The translations under genes and the position numbers were made by a program. Source: Mogibacterium sp. (GTDB taxonomy: Bacteria; Bacillota; Clostridia; Peptostreptococcales; Anaerovoracaceae). From it: a stretch of 41,281 nucleotides of DNA. Positions 34,800 through 41,281 of the stretch are shown piece after piece. The stretch is from positions 1 to 41,281 of the forward strand of contig JAFWFU010000008.1 of assembly GCA_017515425.1 (NCBI GenBank), in the 5' to 3' direction. Position 1 is the stretch's first letter; every line of letters begins with the position of its first letter. The notes under the pieces were generated by a model. It worked only from the letters and a program-made list of their open reading frames with translations. It had not been told where the DNA came from and ran no database searches.

Positions 34800-35519
34800 A
34801 TGATGACGGAAAACAGCAATTTACAAAAAGCCTTGGTACAGGTTATGAATGAGGAATTATGGGATTTGGAGCAAAGGGCGAAGGCAATGCCTCATATCTT
34901 TTCTCGTGAATTTGAGGAGAAGATGCAGAGGCTTATGGAAGCTCGCAGAAAAGCCCGCGCCGCCGCGCAGACTGCCCCGGCTAAAGAGTTTAAGCCTGTG
35001 CGCGTAAGGCTGTTCGGACGCATGGTGCGCCGTTCGGTTGTCGTTATTCTGACGGCTGTTTTGGTTCTCGCAACGGCGGTAGTAGGAATTGCCATTGTCA
35101 AACCCGAGATAGTCCTCATGATCAAAGAACATATAACGCATTGGGAGATCACGCCGATACAGGAGAATGACGAGAGCGTGTCGAGTGAAATAGTACCGGT
35201 TAGGGTCAATCCCCCGGCAGGCTTCATATTGATTGGCGAGGAGCTTGACGGAATAGGCTATAGACGCAGTTTTAGAGATGAAAGAGGCATTGAAATAGAG
35301 TACTCTCAGAAGCTTCCGGAAGGACTAAGCATGGTGATTGATACGGAGGGAATATCCTCAGAAAAGACAAAGCTGAACGGGAGAGACGCCGCTATATTCA
35401 GACATGATGAAAATTCCACGACGATAGTGCTTGAAGATGGAGAATATGTCTTTATTGTTAGCGGAGATGACTATGAGGCGACCCTAGAGCTGGCAGAAAA
35501 AATAAGCTTACATTCATAA
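34800..35519 (+). CDS. DUF4367 membrane protein, probable anti-sigma partner
   Basis: A 239-aa single-pass protein. The N-terminal 75 residues are cytoplasmic and rich in charged helix (EELWDLEQRAKAMPH...KMQRLMEARRKARAAA), a membrane helix lies at about 78-100 (VVVILTAVLVLATAVVGIAIV), and the outer part (about 140-239) matches DUF4367 (PAGFILIGEELDGIGYRRSF...NSTTIVLEDGEYVFIVSG). Proteins of this kind are typically encoded next to ECF sigma factors and hold or signal to them. Two ATGs, 34800 and 34803, are possible; no good ribosome site remains. The DNA before it looks rearranged: GCAATGAT at 34797-34804 repeats a sequence at the sigma gene end. Confidence 0.75.
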   Translation: MMTENSNLQKALVQVMNEELWDLEQRAKAMPHIFSREFEEKMQRLMEARRKARAAAQTAPAKEFKPVRVRLFGRMVRRSVVVILTAVLVLATAVVGIAIVKPEIVLMIKEHITHWEITPIQENDESVSSEIVPVRVNPPAGFILIGEELDGIGYRRSFRDERGIEIEYSQKLPEGLSMVIDTEGISSEKTKLNGRDAAIFRHDENSTTIVLEDGEYVFIVSGDDYEATLELAEKISLHS

Positions 35520-35688
35520 CTGAACCCCATTAAGAGAACAGAAAATGCGCTTCATTTCTGAATAGAGATGCGGCTCATTTTTATATTTCAAAAATTTTTC
35601 AAAAACGTTCAAGTATTTTGTCCCAAATATCGAGAAAAAATAATTATATATATAGAAGCTGTTTTTATTATCAGAAAGGAGACCGATT

Positions 35689-36105
35689 ATGAAAATCATA
35701 AAGGTATTATTCGTTACTGCTATCTTACTCGTCAGCATGACGACTACAAGCTTGGCTATGGTCGAGGAAATCGGGGAATTGACAGGATATGAACTGAAAC
35801 ATACTAACACGGAACGCGTAGCAGCAGATATTTCTGTGAGAAGCGGCAATGCCACTTGCAGCACGGAGGTAAAAGGCAAAACAGGCACAACCAAGATAAC
35901 TGTTTCCATGGAACTTCAAAGGAAGGTGAAGGGCTCGTGGGTTACATTTAGGAGCTGGAGCTCATCAAAAAATGCCAGAGCCTTTACGTTAACCAAGTCG
36001 GAGACTGTCAGCCGTGGCACCTACAGGGTAAAAAGTGTCGTAAACGTGTATAAAGGTTCTAAAAGCGAGACTATTACCAAGTACAGCGGAACGGGCAGCT
36101 ATTAA
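35689..36105 (+). CDS. Small secreted beta-rich protein, family A, intact copy
   Basis: A 138-aa secreted protein. The signal peptide is residues 1-23 (VLFVTAILLVSMTTTSLA). The mature part (VEEIGELTGYELKHTN...) contains a repeat-free beta-type domain: TCSTEVKGKTGTTKITVSM, WVTFRSWSSSKNARAFTL, GTYRVKSVVNVYKGSKSETI. It resembles small Gram-positive secreted proteins of unknown function; I cannot name a verified family. AAAGGAG lies upstream. The protease gene starts 1 nt after its stop, so the two are co-transcribed and probably act together. Two other copies lie at 38535 and 41039. The 169-bp spacer before it is AT-rich, with no clear promoter. Confidence 0.8.
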   Translation: MKIIKVLFVTAILLVSMTTTSLAMVEEIGELTGYELKHTNTERVAADISVRSGNATCSTEVKGKTGTTKITVSMELQRKVKGSWVTFRSWSSSKNARAFTLTKSETVSRGTYRVKSVVNVYKGSKSETITKYSGTGSY

Positions 36106-36106
36106 A

Positions 36107-37117
36107 ATGATAAGTATAGCAAAGAAAGCTAATTTAGGAGGCAAGCCGAGTGTATTGGCAACAATCTTTATTCTGCTTGCAGTAATAACTATTTGCCTGA
36201 TGAAGAGAGACTCAACAACTATCGAGCCGCCACCAGAACAGTGGTATCTTTCTGGGGACACCAAGTTTAACGTAAACATAGGGTGGCACGAAATGTGGAG
36301 AGAGTATAATTCAATTCCCAATAGGTACAAAAAAACCGTCAAAGTGGCTGTTATTGACACAGGTGTAGATGCAGACAATTCGGAGATAAGGGATTGTGTG
36401 ATAGGGACAGAAAGAGACTCAAAGGATGAACTTGGTCATGGCACAAAAGTTGCAGGGATAATATGCGCAAGCCAGTATGAAGGACGCGTTATAGGTGTTT
36501 CCGATATAAAAAGAACTCGGATATTGCCAATAGCAATAATCACAAAAGATGGGAATTATTCTGATCAAGGGTGCGATGTTGAGAGCTTAACAGATGCCAT
36601 AAGGCTTGCAGACTCCTCGGGCTGCAAGATATGTAATATAAGCTTGAATACAGATGATGACACACAATCTCTCAAGGACGTTATTTCTGAGTCAGCAATG
36701 CTCTTTGTAGTTTCAGCGGGAAACGGCAGTGGGAGAGGACGGAACATAGATAAAAAACCTTCCTATCCGGCATCATACAACTTTGACAATCTGATTACCG
36801 TTACAAACATTAAGTCCAATGGAAGACTAAACACTAACGCTAATTATGGGCAATGTGTTGATGTCGCAGCTCCGGGGACTGAAATATATAACATAGAGCT
36901 TGATAATAGATACGGCACAAGTACAGGCACATCTTTTGCAGTGCCAATAGTAACGGGGCTTGCTTCTATGCTTTATATTTGTGATGAGACAATGACAGCT
37001 GCTCAATGTAAGGATATTATTCTTCGTTCGGCAAGTCAGGAAAGGAGGTTAAATAACAAGATAGAAAATAATCGTGTAGTTAATTTGAGTGCGGCACTGA
37101 AATGTGTTGCGAATTGA
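36107..37117 (+). CDS. Membrane-anchored subtilisin-like serine protease (S8)
   Basis: A 336-aa protease. A signal anchor lies at about residues 15-32, so the catalytic domain should face outward. The triad is complete: D84 (VAVIDTGVD), H111 (GHGTKVAGII) and S276 (GTSTGTSFAVP), with the oxyanion N206 (VVSAGNGSG). Only about 45 residues separate the anchor from the domain, so there is no full-length inhibitory propeptide. It starts 1 nt after the small secreted gene and ends 13 nt before the next secreted gene. A processing protease for its neighbours, as LanP subtilases are for lantibiotic leaders, is an inference from this linkage. Confidence 0.9.
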   Translation: MISIAKKANLGGKPSVLATIFILLAVITICLMKRDSTTIEPPPEQWYLSGDTKFNVNIGWHEMWREYNSIPNRYKKTVKVAVIDTGVDADNSEIRDCVIGTERDSKDELGHGTKVAGIICASQYEGRVIGVSDIKRTRILPIAIITKDGNYSDQGCDVESLTDAIRLADSSGCKICNISLNTDDDTQSLKDVISESAMLFVVSAGNGSGRGRNIDKKPSYPASYNFDNLITVTNIKSNGRLNTNANYGQCVDVAAPGTEIYNIELDNRYGTSTGTSFAVPIVTGLASMLYICDETMTAAQCKDIILRSASQERRLNNKIENNRVVNLSAALKCVAN

Positions 37118-37130
37118 AAGGATGAATATT

Positions 37131-38063
37131 ATGAAAAACAAAATTATTTCACTAATCACAGCATTTACACTGATAATATCTGTAACAGCTTCTTCGTTTG
37201 CGACTGACGAAACTTTTCCGAAAAATGTTAATGGAGAAGAAATTCTAGATGAGGTAACAGAAGCCCTTATAGAAGGTGGCGATTATTCTGCAGAGCAGGA
37301 GGATGAGATTGCAGATGACGTAGAAACGCTTGATGGGCTAGGACTTAACGTAGAATGCATAGAAGAAGTAGAAGATAGAAACGGCGAATTGACATATATG
37401 TTTGCAATGTCTGATGAAATAACTGATGAAATTGTTGTAAATCAGAAAGGGGAAGCCATTGTAATGGATGTTTTTGAAGGCGATAAACATGATGAAGTGG
37501 TTGTCCGCGACGGCAGAGTGTTTTTGGATGGGAAAGAGATAATCATTGAAACTGAGGGGAATTATATTAAGACATCATGTGCAGAAGACAATTATTTGGT
37601 TGTCAGCGAAACAGGAGGCTCAGAATGGTATGCATCGTCAAATGCTCCGAGCAAATTAACAAAAGCAAAATATAAGGCATATTCATCTACTCCTAGATGG
37701 AAGACAGCGAATATATCATTAACAAAATCTCTTGTAAACATAACATATGGAGGGATTATCGCTATACTTTCATCTGCGATACCAGGAGCTTTTGGCATTA
37801 CTGTTACGACAGGAATGTCTGGGTTTATAGGATTGGGCACATCTGCTTTTATGGAATTAGTAAATAAAGCTCCAGACTCAAAAGGTTTGTCTTGTAAAGA
37901 TTGGATTGTGAGAGGTGAAACCAACAGTCGTTATATGAAAAAACGAACATATTGGTGGGCAAAGAAGTATTATGGCTGGGGTACAAAAGCAAAGTACGAA
38001 GCAAACGGGAAAAAAGCAAAAGCTGTTGATATCACAGAATATACCTATGGTATGGTAATATGA
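37131..38063 (+). CDS. Secreted protein with bacteriocin-like hydrophobic Gly-rich segment
   Basis: A 310-aa protein from ATG 37131 (AAAGGATG upstream). The signal peptide is residues 1-24 (LITAFTLIISVTASSFA). An acidic domain covers about 25-175 (EEILDEVTEALIEGGDYSAEQEDEIADDV...). Then comes a basic/Tyr-rich stretch, a 43-residue hydrophobic Gly/Ala/Thr segment (about 203-245, TYGGIIAILSSAIPGAFGI and onward), and a Lys/Tyr/Trp-rich C-terminus (RTYWWAKKYYGWGTKAKY). The acidic front and cationic, membrane-active-looking back suggest a propeptide-toxin layout, possibly matured by the upstream protease. Family not recognised. Confidence 0.75.
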   Translation: MKNKIISLITAFTLIISVTASSFATDETFPKNVNGEEILDEVTEALIEGGDYSAEQEDEIADDVETLDGLGLNVECIEEVEDRNGELTYMFAMSDEITDEIVVNQKGEAIVMDVFEGDKHDEVVVRDGRVFLDGKEIIIETEGNYIKTSCAEDNYLVVSETGGSEWYASSNAPSKLTKAKYKAYSSTPRWKTANISLTKSLVNITYGGIIAILSSAIPGAFGITVTTGMSGFIGLGTSAFMELVNKAPDSKGLSCKDWIVRGETNSRYMKKRTYWWAKKYYGWGTKAKYEANGKKAKAVDITEYTYGMVI

Positions 38064-38108
38064 AGCCCTAATGATATAGCATAAAATATAGTAAAGGGGG
38101 ATTTTGCA

Positions 38109-38528
38109 ATGAAAAAAGGAGAGACACTTATTTACATAGCAAGCATACTGATCAGCTTTGTCATCCTTGCAGTAAATTCAGAAGATGCTGAAAAAGTGGG
38201 ATTTTTAGGGCTAATGTTGTTCAGTGGCAATATTGCAACATATTTTTCGTCTTTCATCATCAAAAAGAAGAAAGCGGATAGTAATGATGTCGCATATGAG
38301 CAAGAAGAGAGATGGCACTTGGGTAGGCTTTTCGACTCCCGCGATAAGAGGGCATCTTTAACAAGTGCTGTAATTGCTGTTTGCTATGTGGTATTGACTG
38401 AGACTCTAGCGAAGAAGTGGCAAGTGAAAATTCTCTCTGCTGTCTTAATAATTGCCATAAACATGAATGCACTGGTTGAAACCTATATTTCAGACTTGAC
38501 CTATTCGAAAAAAGTTGAAAATGTTTAG
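38109..38528 (+). CDS. Small membrane protein, copy 2 (full length)
   Basis: A 139-aa paralogue of the gene at 34401, with four hydrophobic segments (about residues 8-24, 34-52, 84-98, 105-124). The third and fourth flank the 26 residues missing in the other copy. AAAGGGGG lies upstream of the ATG. It follows the secreted protein by 45 nt, so it fits as a protective (immunity) membrane protein for it. No known motif. Confidence 0.7.
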   Translation: MKKGETLIYIASILISFVILAVNSEDAEKVGFLGLMLFSGNIATYFSSFIIKKKKADSNDVAYEQEERWHLGRLFDSRDKRASLTSAVIAVCYVVLTETLAKKWQVKILSAVLIIAINMNALVETYISDLTYSKKVENV

Positions 38529-38534
38529 GAAAAA

Positions 38535-38856
38535 ATGAAGAAAAAAATAATATGCTTAATCACTTCATCGTTCGCACTAGATTGCTGTGCGGAGCGGAAG
38601 CGCCACTTGCAGCACGGATGTGAAAGGCAAAACAGGCACAATCAAGATAACTGTTTCCATGGAACTTCAAAGGAAGGTGAAGGGCTCGTGGGTTACATTT
38701 AGGAGCTGGAGCTCATCAAAAAATGCCAGAACCTTTACGTTAACCAAGTCGGAGACTGTCAGCCGTGGCACCTACAGAGTGAAAAGTGTCGTAAACGTAT
38801 ACAAAGGCTCCAAAAGCGAGACTATTACGAAGTACAGCAGTACGGCAACAAACTGA
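38535..38856 (+). pseudogene. Family A copy 2: foreign signal peptide fused out of frame
   Basis: The DNA starts with a signal-peptide-like MKKKIICLITSSFALDCCA from ATG 38535, which resembles the start of the secreted protein at 37131. At about 38580 it switches to family A sequence from SVRSG onward. The two parts are in different frames, so no full secreted product is made. The family A part (38587-38856) is open from a GTG and is nearly identical in DNA to 35830-36090, with mostly silent changes. It ends STATN instead of GTGSY. It is either a broken recombinant or a reserve cassette. Confidence 0.7.
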
Positions 38857-39153
38857 CTGATAAAGCAAAAAATCGACAAACCGGAATAAGAACATAAAGA
38901 AATCTTGACGTAGTGCTAACATGCGCTTAATAAGGCTTCTTTAGAATCAAAGTCGAAGGATTTGTTTTCATCATACAGGGATATACACGAAGATAATAAC
39001 AGAAGAGAGACAACTCATTACAACTACAATGGAAAACAGAGGTTTTGGTATTCGCAAAACAGGGTAACTGCAATAATGATGCTTTACAAAGATGTTCTTA
39101 TCGCAGCAGATCTTGTAAATAATAAAGAACTAGTAGAGACAAGGAGAAAAACA
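38857..39153. other. Spacer without a convincing gene
   Basis: A 297-bp AT-rich stretch. An open frame reads into the next gene from 38962, but its composition (YNYNGKQRFWYSQNR) and the good ribosome site and signal peptide at 39154 argue that it is not translated. No hairpin or promoter stands out. Confidence 0.5.
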
Positions 39154-40392
39154 ATGTCAAAAAGGAGATTTATTGTACTAATGATTAGTTTATCAGTCGT
39201 GCTTACTATGAACATGACTGCATTTGCGACGGAAAGTATGGCTGAAGAAAATCTTTTGCATAAAAATGCAAAAAGTTCAAAAAATGAAATCATAGAAGAT
39301 CATTCTAATGATGCGAAGAAAGCTGTTGCACATTATTCATCTGATGATATCGCTACACTTATCTTAACCGTTACAGAAGGTGATAGTCAGGAACTTATTG
39401 ATGTAAAACAAAAGAAAAGAGAATTTAAGGCCGATACAGAATCTTCAAGCATCAACTTACCAAAAAATCCGGAGGTTGGAGTTCGCATGGTAACAGAGTC
39501 ATCGAAATTGATTGAGATAGCTTTTCCTGAGGAAGTTGTGAAAAACACGGATTGCGAATGTATAAATGACACGGTTGTTTACAACAGAGAGGAAAGTTCT
39601 GTTGTTGCCGCGGTACAAGCCATCTCAAGTCCTCAGGATGGGCTTGAATATTCGGGTATTAGACAATTTGTTGTAATTAAGGATAACAATGCACCTAAAG
39701 AGTATTCTTTCGATTTTCGTTTGCCGGAGGGAGGACGACTGGTGATGTCAGAGCATTTTAAAGATGGATATACGGAAGACAGAGGCTGTGCGTACGTTCT
39801 TGACGGTGATGGGAACATTCAATATATAATTGAATCGCCTTGGGCAACTGATTCCGAAGGAAATAACATCCAGACGAGATATCGAGTGGATGGCAAGACG
39901 CTCATTCAGACGGTTGATTTTAACGAAAAAAGTGCTTTCCCAATTGTTGCCGATCCCGCGTGCTATGAATATTGGAAAATAGAAGATACACAGAATGCAG
40001 GAACGCATTATGGAGAATGGGTTGAAGCTGTTAGAAAACAGTACAAAGGAAAAGGAGCCTCGTCTATTACAGCAAACATTTCTACAACTGTACAGAACTC
40101 GGTGTCTGGATCAATACAATTATCTGTAAAGAAGATACTAGAATCAGTCGGTATAAGTGCGTCAATTTCTAAGTCTTGGACAGTAAGTTCCTCTGACACA
40201 GAAACACTTACTGGGAGAAAAAAAGGGGTTTATGCACTTTATTACAGAAAGATGTACACGAAATATTATGTGATACAGAGGAAATATATAAGAAGTGACG
40301 GACAAAACATAAAAGGGAATACGACAAAAGTGGCTACGGTTTTAAAGTGCAAAAGAGCCGTTAATTGGAGCGATTTGAAAAAAATCGGATAA
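39154..40392 (+). CDS. Large secreted protein with PIVADP motif and variable C-terminal domain
   Basis: A 412-aa protein from ATG 39154, with AAGGAG 7 nt upstream. The signal peptide is residues 1-26 (FIVLMISLSVVLTMNMTAFA). A middle domain (about 170-265) reads FRLPEGGRLVM...YVLDGDGNIQYIIESPWATD...FPIVADPA; the P(I/V)VADP ending is known from the front part of many secreted Gram-positive proteins, including polymorphic-toxin-like ones. After it comes a 140-residue C-terminal domain with ISASISKSWTVSSSDTETL and a Tyr/Lys-rich end. The C-terminal module resembles the protein at 24087 in layout. Two small membrane genes follow. Toxin or surface-active role is an inference. Confidence 0.75.
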   Translation: MSKRRFIVLMISLSVVLTMNMTAFATESMAEENLLHKNAKSSKNEIIEDHSNDAKKAVAHYSSDDIATLILTVTEGDSQELIDVKQKKREFKADTESSSINLPKNPEVGVRMVTESSKLIEIAFPEEVVKNTDCECINDTVVYNREESSVVAAVQAISSPQDGLEYSGIRQFVVIKDNNAPKEYSFDFRLPEGGRLVMSEHFKDGYTEDRGCAYVLDGDGNIQYIIESPWATDSEGNNIQTRYRVDGKTLIQTVDFNEKSAFPIVADPACYEYWKIEDTQNAGTHYGEWVEAVRKQYKGKGASSITANISTTVQNSVSGSIQLSVKKILESVGISASISKSWTVSSSDTETLTGRKKGVYALYYRKMYTKYYVIQRKYIRSDGQNIKGNTTKVATVLKCKRAVNWSDLKKIG

Positions 40393-40404
40393 CATGGGGG
40401 CATT

Positions 40405-40596
40405 ATGAATAGGAACTGTGGAATTATATGTATTATCGCAACTATGTTGGTAGGCGCAATTGTCACCGCTCTTTTAGCGTTGCCTATGGCGATTGCTCAG
40501 CACGAAACGAGTACAGAAGCAAGAGATTTATGCGTTGCGCTGCTCGTTGCAAGCACTGCTTTATCTGCTTATCTAATGTTCAAACAAAAGAGTTGA
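40405..40596 (+). CDS. Small two-helix membrane protein
   Basis: A 63-aa protein: helices at about residues 7-31 (GIICIIATMLVGAIVTALLALPMAI) and 43-58 (CVALLVASTALSAYLM), with a basic end. GGGGGC lies upstream of the ATG. It starts 12 nt after the large secreted protein, the typical place for a protective partner. The following 140 bp contain an open tail (FFIPNTSANGNDDSTDMKKR) resembling the end of the next gene's product, perhaps a remnant. Confidence 0.6.
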   Translation: MNRNCGIICIIATMLVGAIVTALLALPMAIAQHETSTEARDLCVALLVASTALSAYLMFKQKS

Positions 40597-40739
40597 TGTT
40601 TCACATTAATGCAAATTTTTTCATTCCTAACACGAGTGCAAACGGCAATGATGACAGCACAGATATGAAAAAGCGTTCGGAAGGCAATTAATTGCAAATG
40701 AAGAAATAAAAAAAAGAGAAGAAACGTGTTATAGGAACA

Positions 40740-41003
40740 ATGATAAAATTAGCCCACATAGTTATATGCATTATGGCGATTGCTGCAGAGATTATCCTTG
40801 CTAAAACGGCATTGTACATGAAGTTTCTGGGATTCAAATATTTTGCACATTTTGTGGTCTCGGATGATATAGCCGGTGCGATTATGGTGGTTGCAATAGC
40901 AATCACCAGCATATATCTGATTTGTTCTGTTTATTATGATTTTTTCGTTACTGACGGAAGAACAAGCAGAAATAATGATAGCTGTAACAATAAGAAACAT
41001 TAA
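40740..41003 (+). CDS. Small membrane protein
   Basis: An 87-aa protein with hydrophobic segments at about residues 3-21, 43-54 and 55-70, and a polar tail (VTDGRTSRNNDSCNNKKH). A weak AGGAAC lies before the ATG. Function unknown; it is part of the array of small membrane genes beside secreted genes. Confidence 0.55.
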   Translation: MIKLAHIVICIMAIAAEIILAKTALYMKFLGFKYFAHFVVSDDIAGAIMVVAIAITSIYLICSVYYDFFVTDGRTSRNNDSCNNKKH

Positions 41004-41038
41004 ATTCTTTTAAGAAAAATGACAAGGCGGATTTAGCT

Positions 41039-41281
41039 ATGTTAAAGAAAGTGTTTATAATTGTGATTTGTTTTGTAATGTTTATAAAAGCGTAAAAGTA
41101 TTATTCATTACTGCTATCTTACTCGTCAGCATGACGACTGCAAGCTTGGCTATGGTCGAGGAAATCGGGGAATTGACAGGATATGAACTGAAATATACTA
41201 ACACGGAACGCGTAGCAGCAGATATTTCTGTGAGAAGCGGCAATGCCACTTGCAGCACGGAGGTAAAAGGCAAAACAGGCA
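41039..41281 (+). pseudogene. Family A copy 3, start replaced, cut by window end
   Basis: From about 41095 the DNA matches the intact copy at 35701 onward almost base for base through GGCAAAACAGGCA, including most of its signal peptide (FITAILLVSMTTASLAMVEE). The original ATG region is missing. Instead, a short frame from ATG 41039 (MLKKVFIIVICFVMFIKA, with AAGGCGG upstream) stops at TAA just as the copy begins, in another phase. It may be a broken copy or one needing a frameshift. The 3' end is outside the window. Confidence 0.7.

Noticed and set aside
33572-34804. Complete insertion sequence between the sigma and DUF4367 genes
   Set aside because: Direct repeats flank it, but there is no transposase and no terminal inverted repeats at its ends.
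35520-35688. ECF sigma-dependent promoter before the family A secreted gene
   Set aside because: No recognisable -35/-10 pair with an AAC-type core; the stretch is simply AT-rich.
38962-39153. N-terminal extension of the secreted protein at 39154
   Set aside because: AAGGAG and a signal peptide at 39154 give a clear start; the extension would bury the signal peptide.

Overview
The window reads as chromosomal DNA of a low-to-mid GC, anaerobic Bacillota species, most likely in the class Clostridia. The clues are purine-rich Shine-Dalgarno sites, short LeuC/LeuD isopropylmalate isomerase subunits, a double-glycine peptide exporter, an ECF sigma factor with a DUF4367 partner, and many small Sec-secreted proteins. 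This is an inference from gene content; no rRNA or tRNA gene is visible. The right half looks AT-richer and more rearranged than the left.

Region 1 (1-2.7 kb): a flavodoxin-domain protein on the plus strand converges on a minus-strand pair, leucine dehydrogenase and a YcxB-like membrane protein. Region 2 (2.9-15.2 kb): a complete branched-chain amino acid operon, ilvB-ilvN-ilvC-ilvD-leuA-leuC-leuD-leuB-ilvA-ilvE. It takes threonine/pyruvate to Ile, Val and Leu, and a clear terminator closes it. It is divergent from leucine dehydrogenase, so synthesis and breakdown of these amino acids share one 325-bp control region.

Region 3 (15.2-23.5 kb): a peptide export locus. It has a C39-peptidase ABC transporter, a 129-aa precursor with a double-glycine leader, three small companions (two membrane proteins, one soluble), an HlyD-type adaptor, and then two surface proteins with bacterial Ig-like (Big2) repeats, one carrying a CAP domain. 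Three 20-bp direct repeats run into the transporter start codon. Region 4 (23.6-30.6 kb): a housekeeping stretch (rpmE, prfA, tsaC/sua5, upp) interrupted by accessory and decayed genes. The prmC and rpiB genes that often sit in this neighbourhood are absent. Region 5 (30.6-32.9 kb): hydroxypyruvate reductase-like and glycerate kinase genes.

Region 6 (33-41.3 kb): an ECF sigma factor and its DUF4367 partner, separated by a 1.2-kb segment flanked by an 8-bp direct repeat. A mosaic array follows, made of small secreted proteins, small membrane proteins and a membrane-anchored subtilisin-like protease. One secreted family occurs three times with near-identical DNA (one intact copy, one 5'-replaced, one cut by the window end). 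A membrane family occurs twice, one copy with a 26-codon internal deletion. This looks like an actively recombining secreted-factor locus and, with the peptide exporter, is the best candidate for undescribed biology.

Across the window many spacers consist of short degenerate tandem repeats that begin at the preceding gene's stop codon and carry repeated stop codons, as if copies of gene 3' ends had been duplicated and left to decay.
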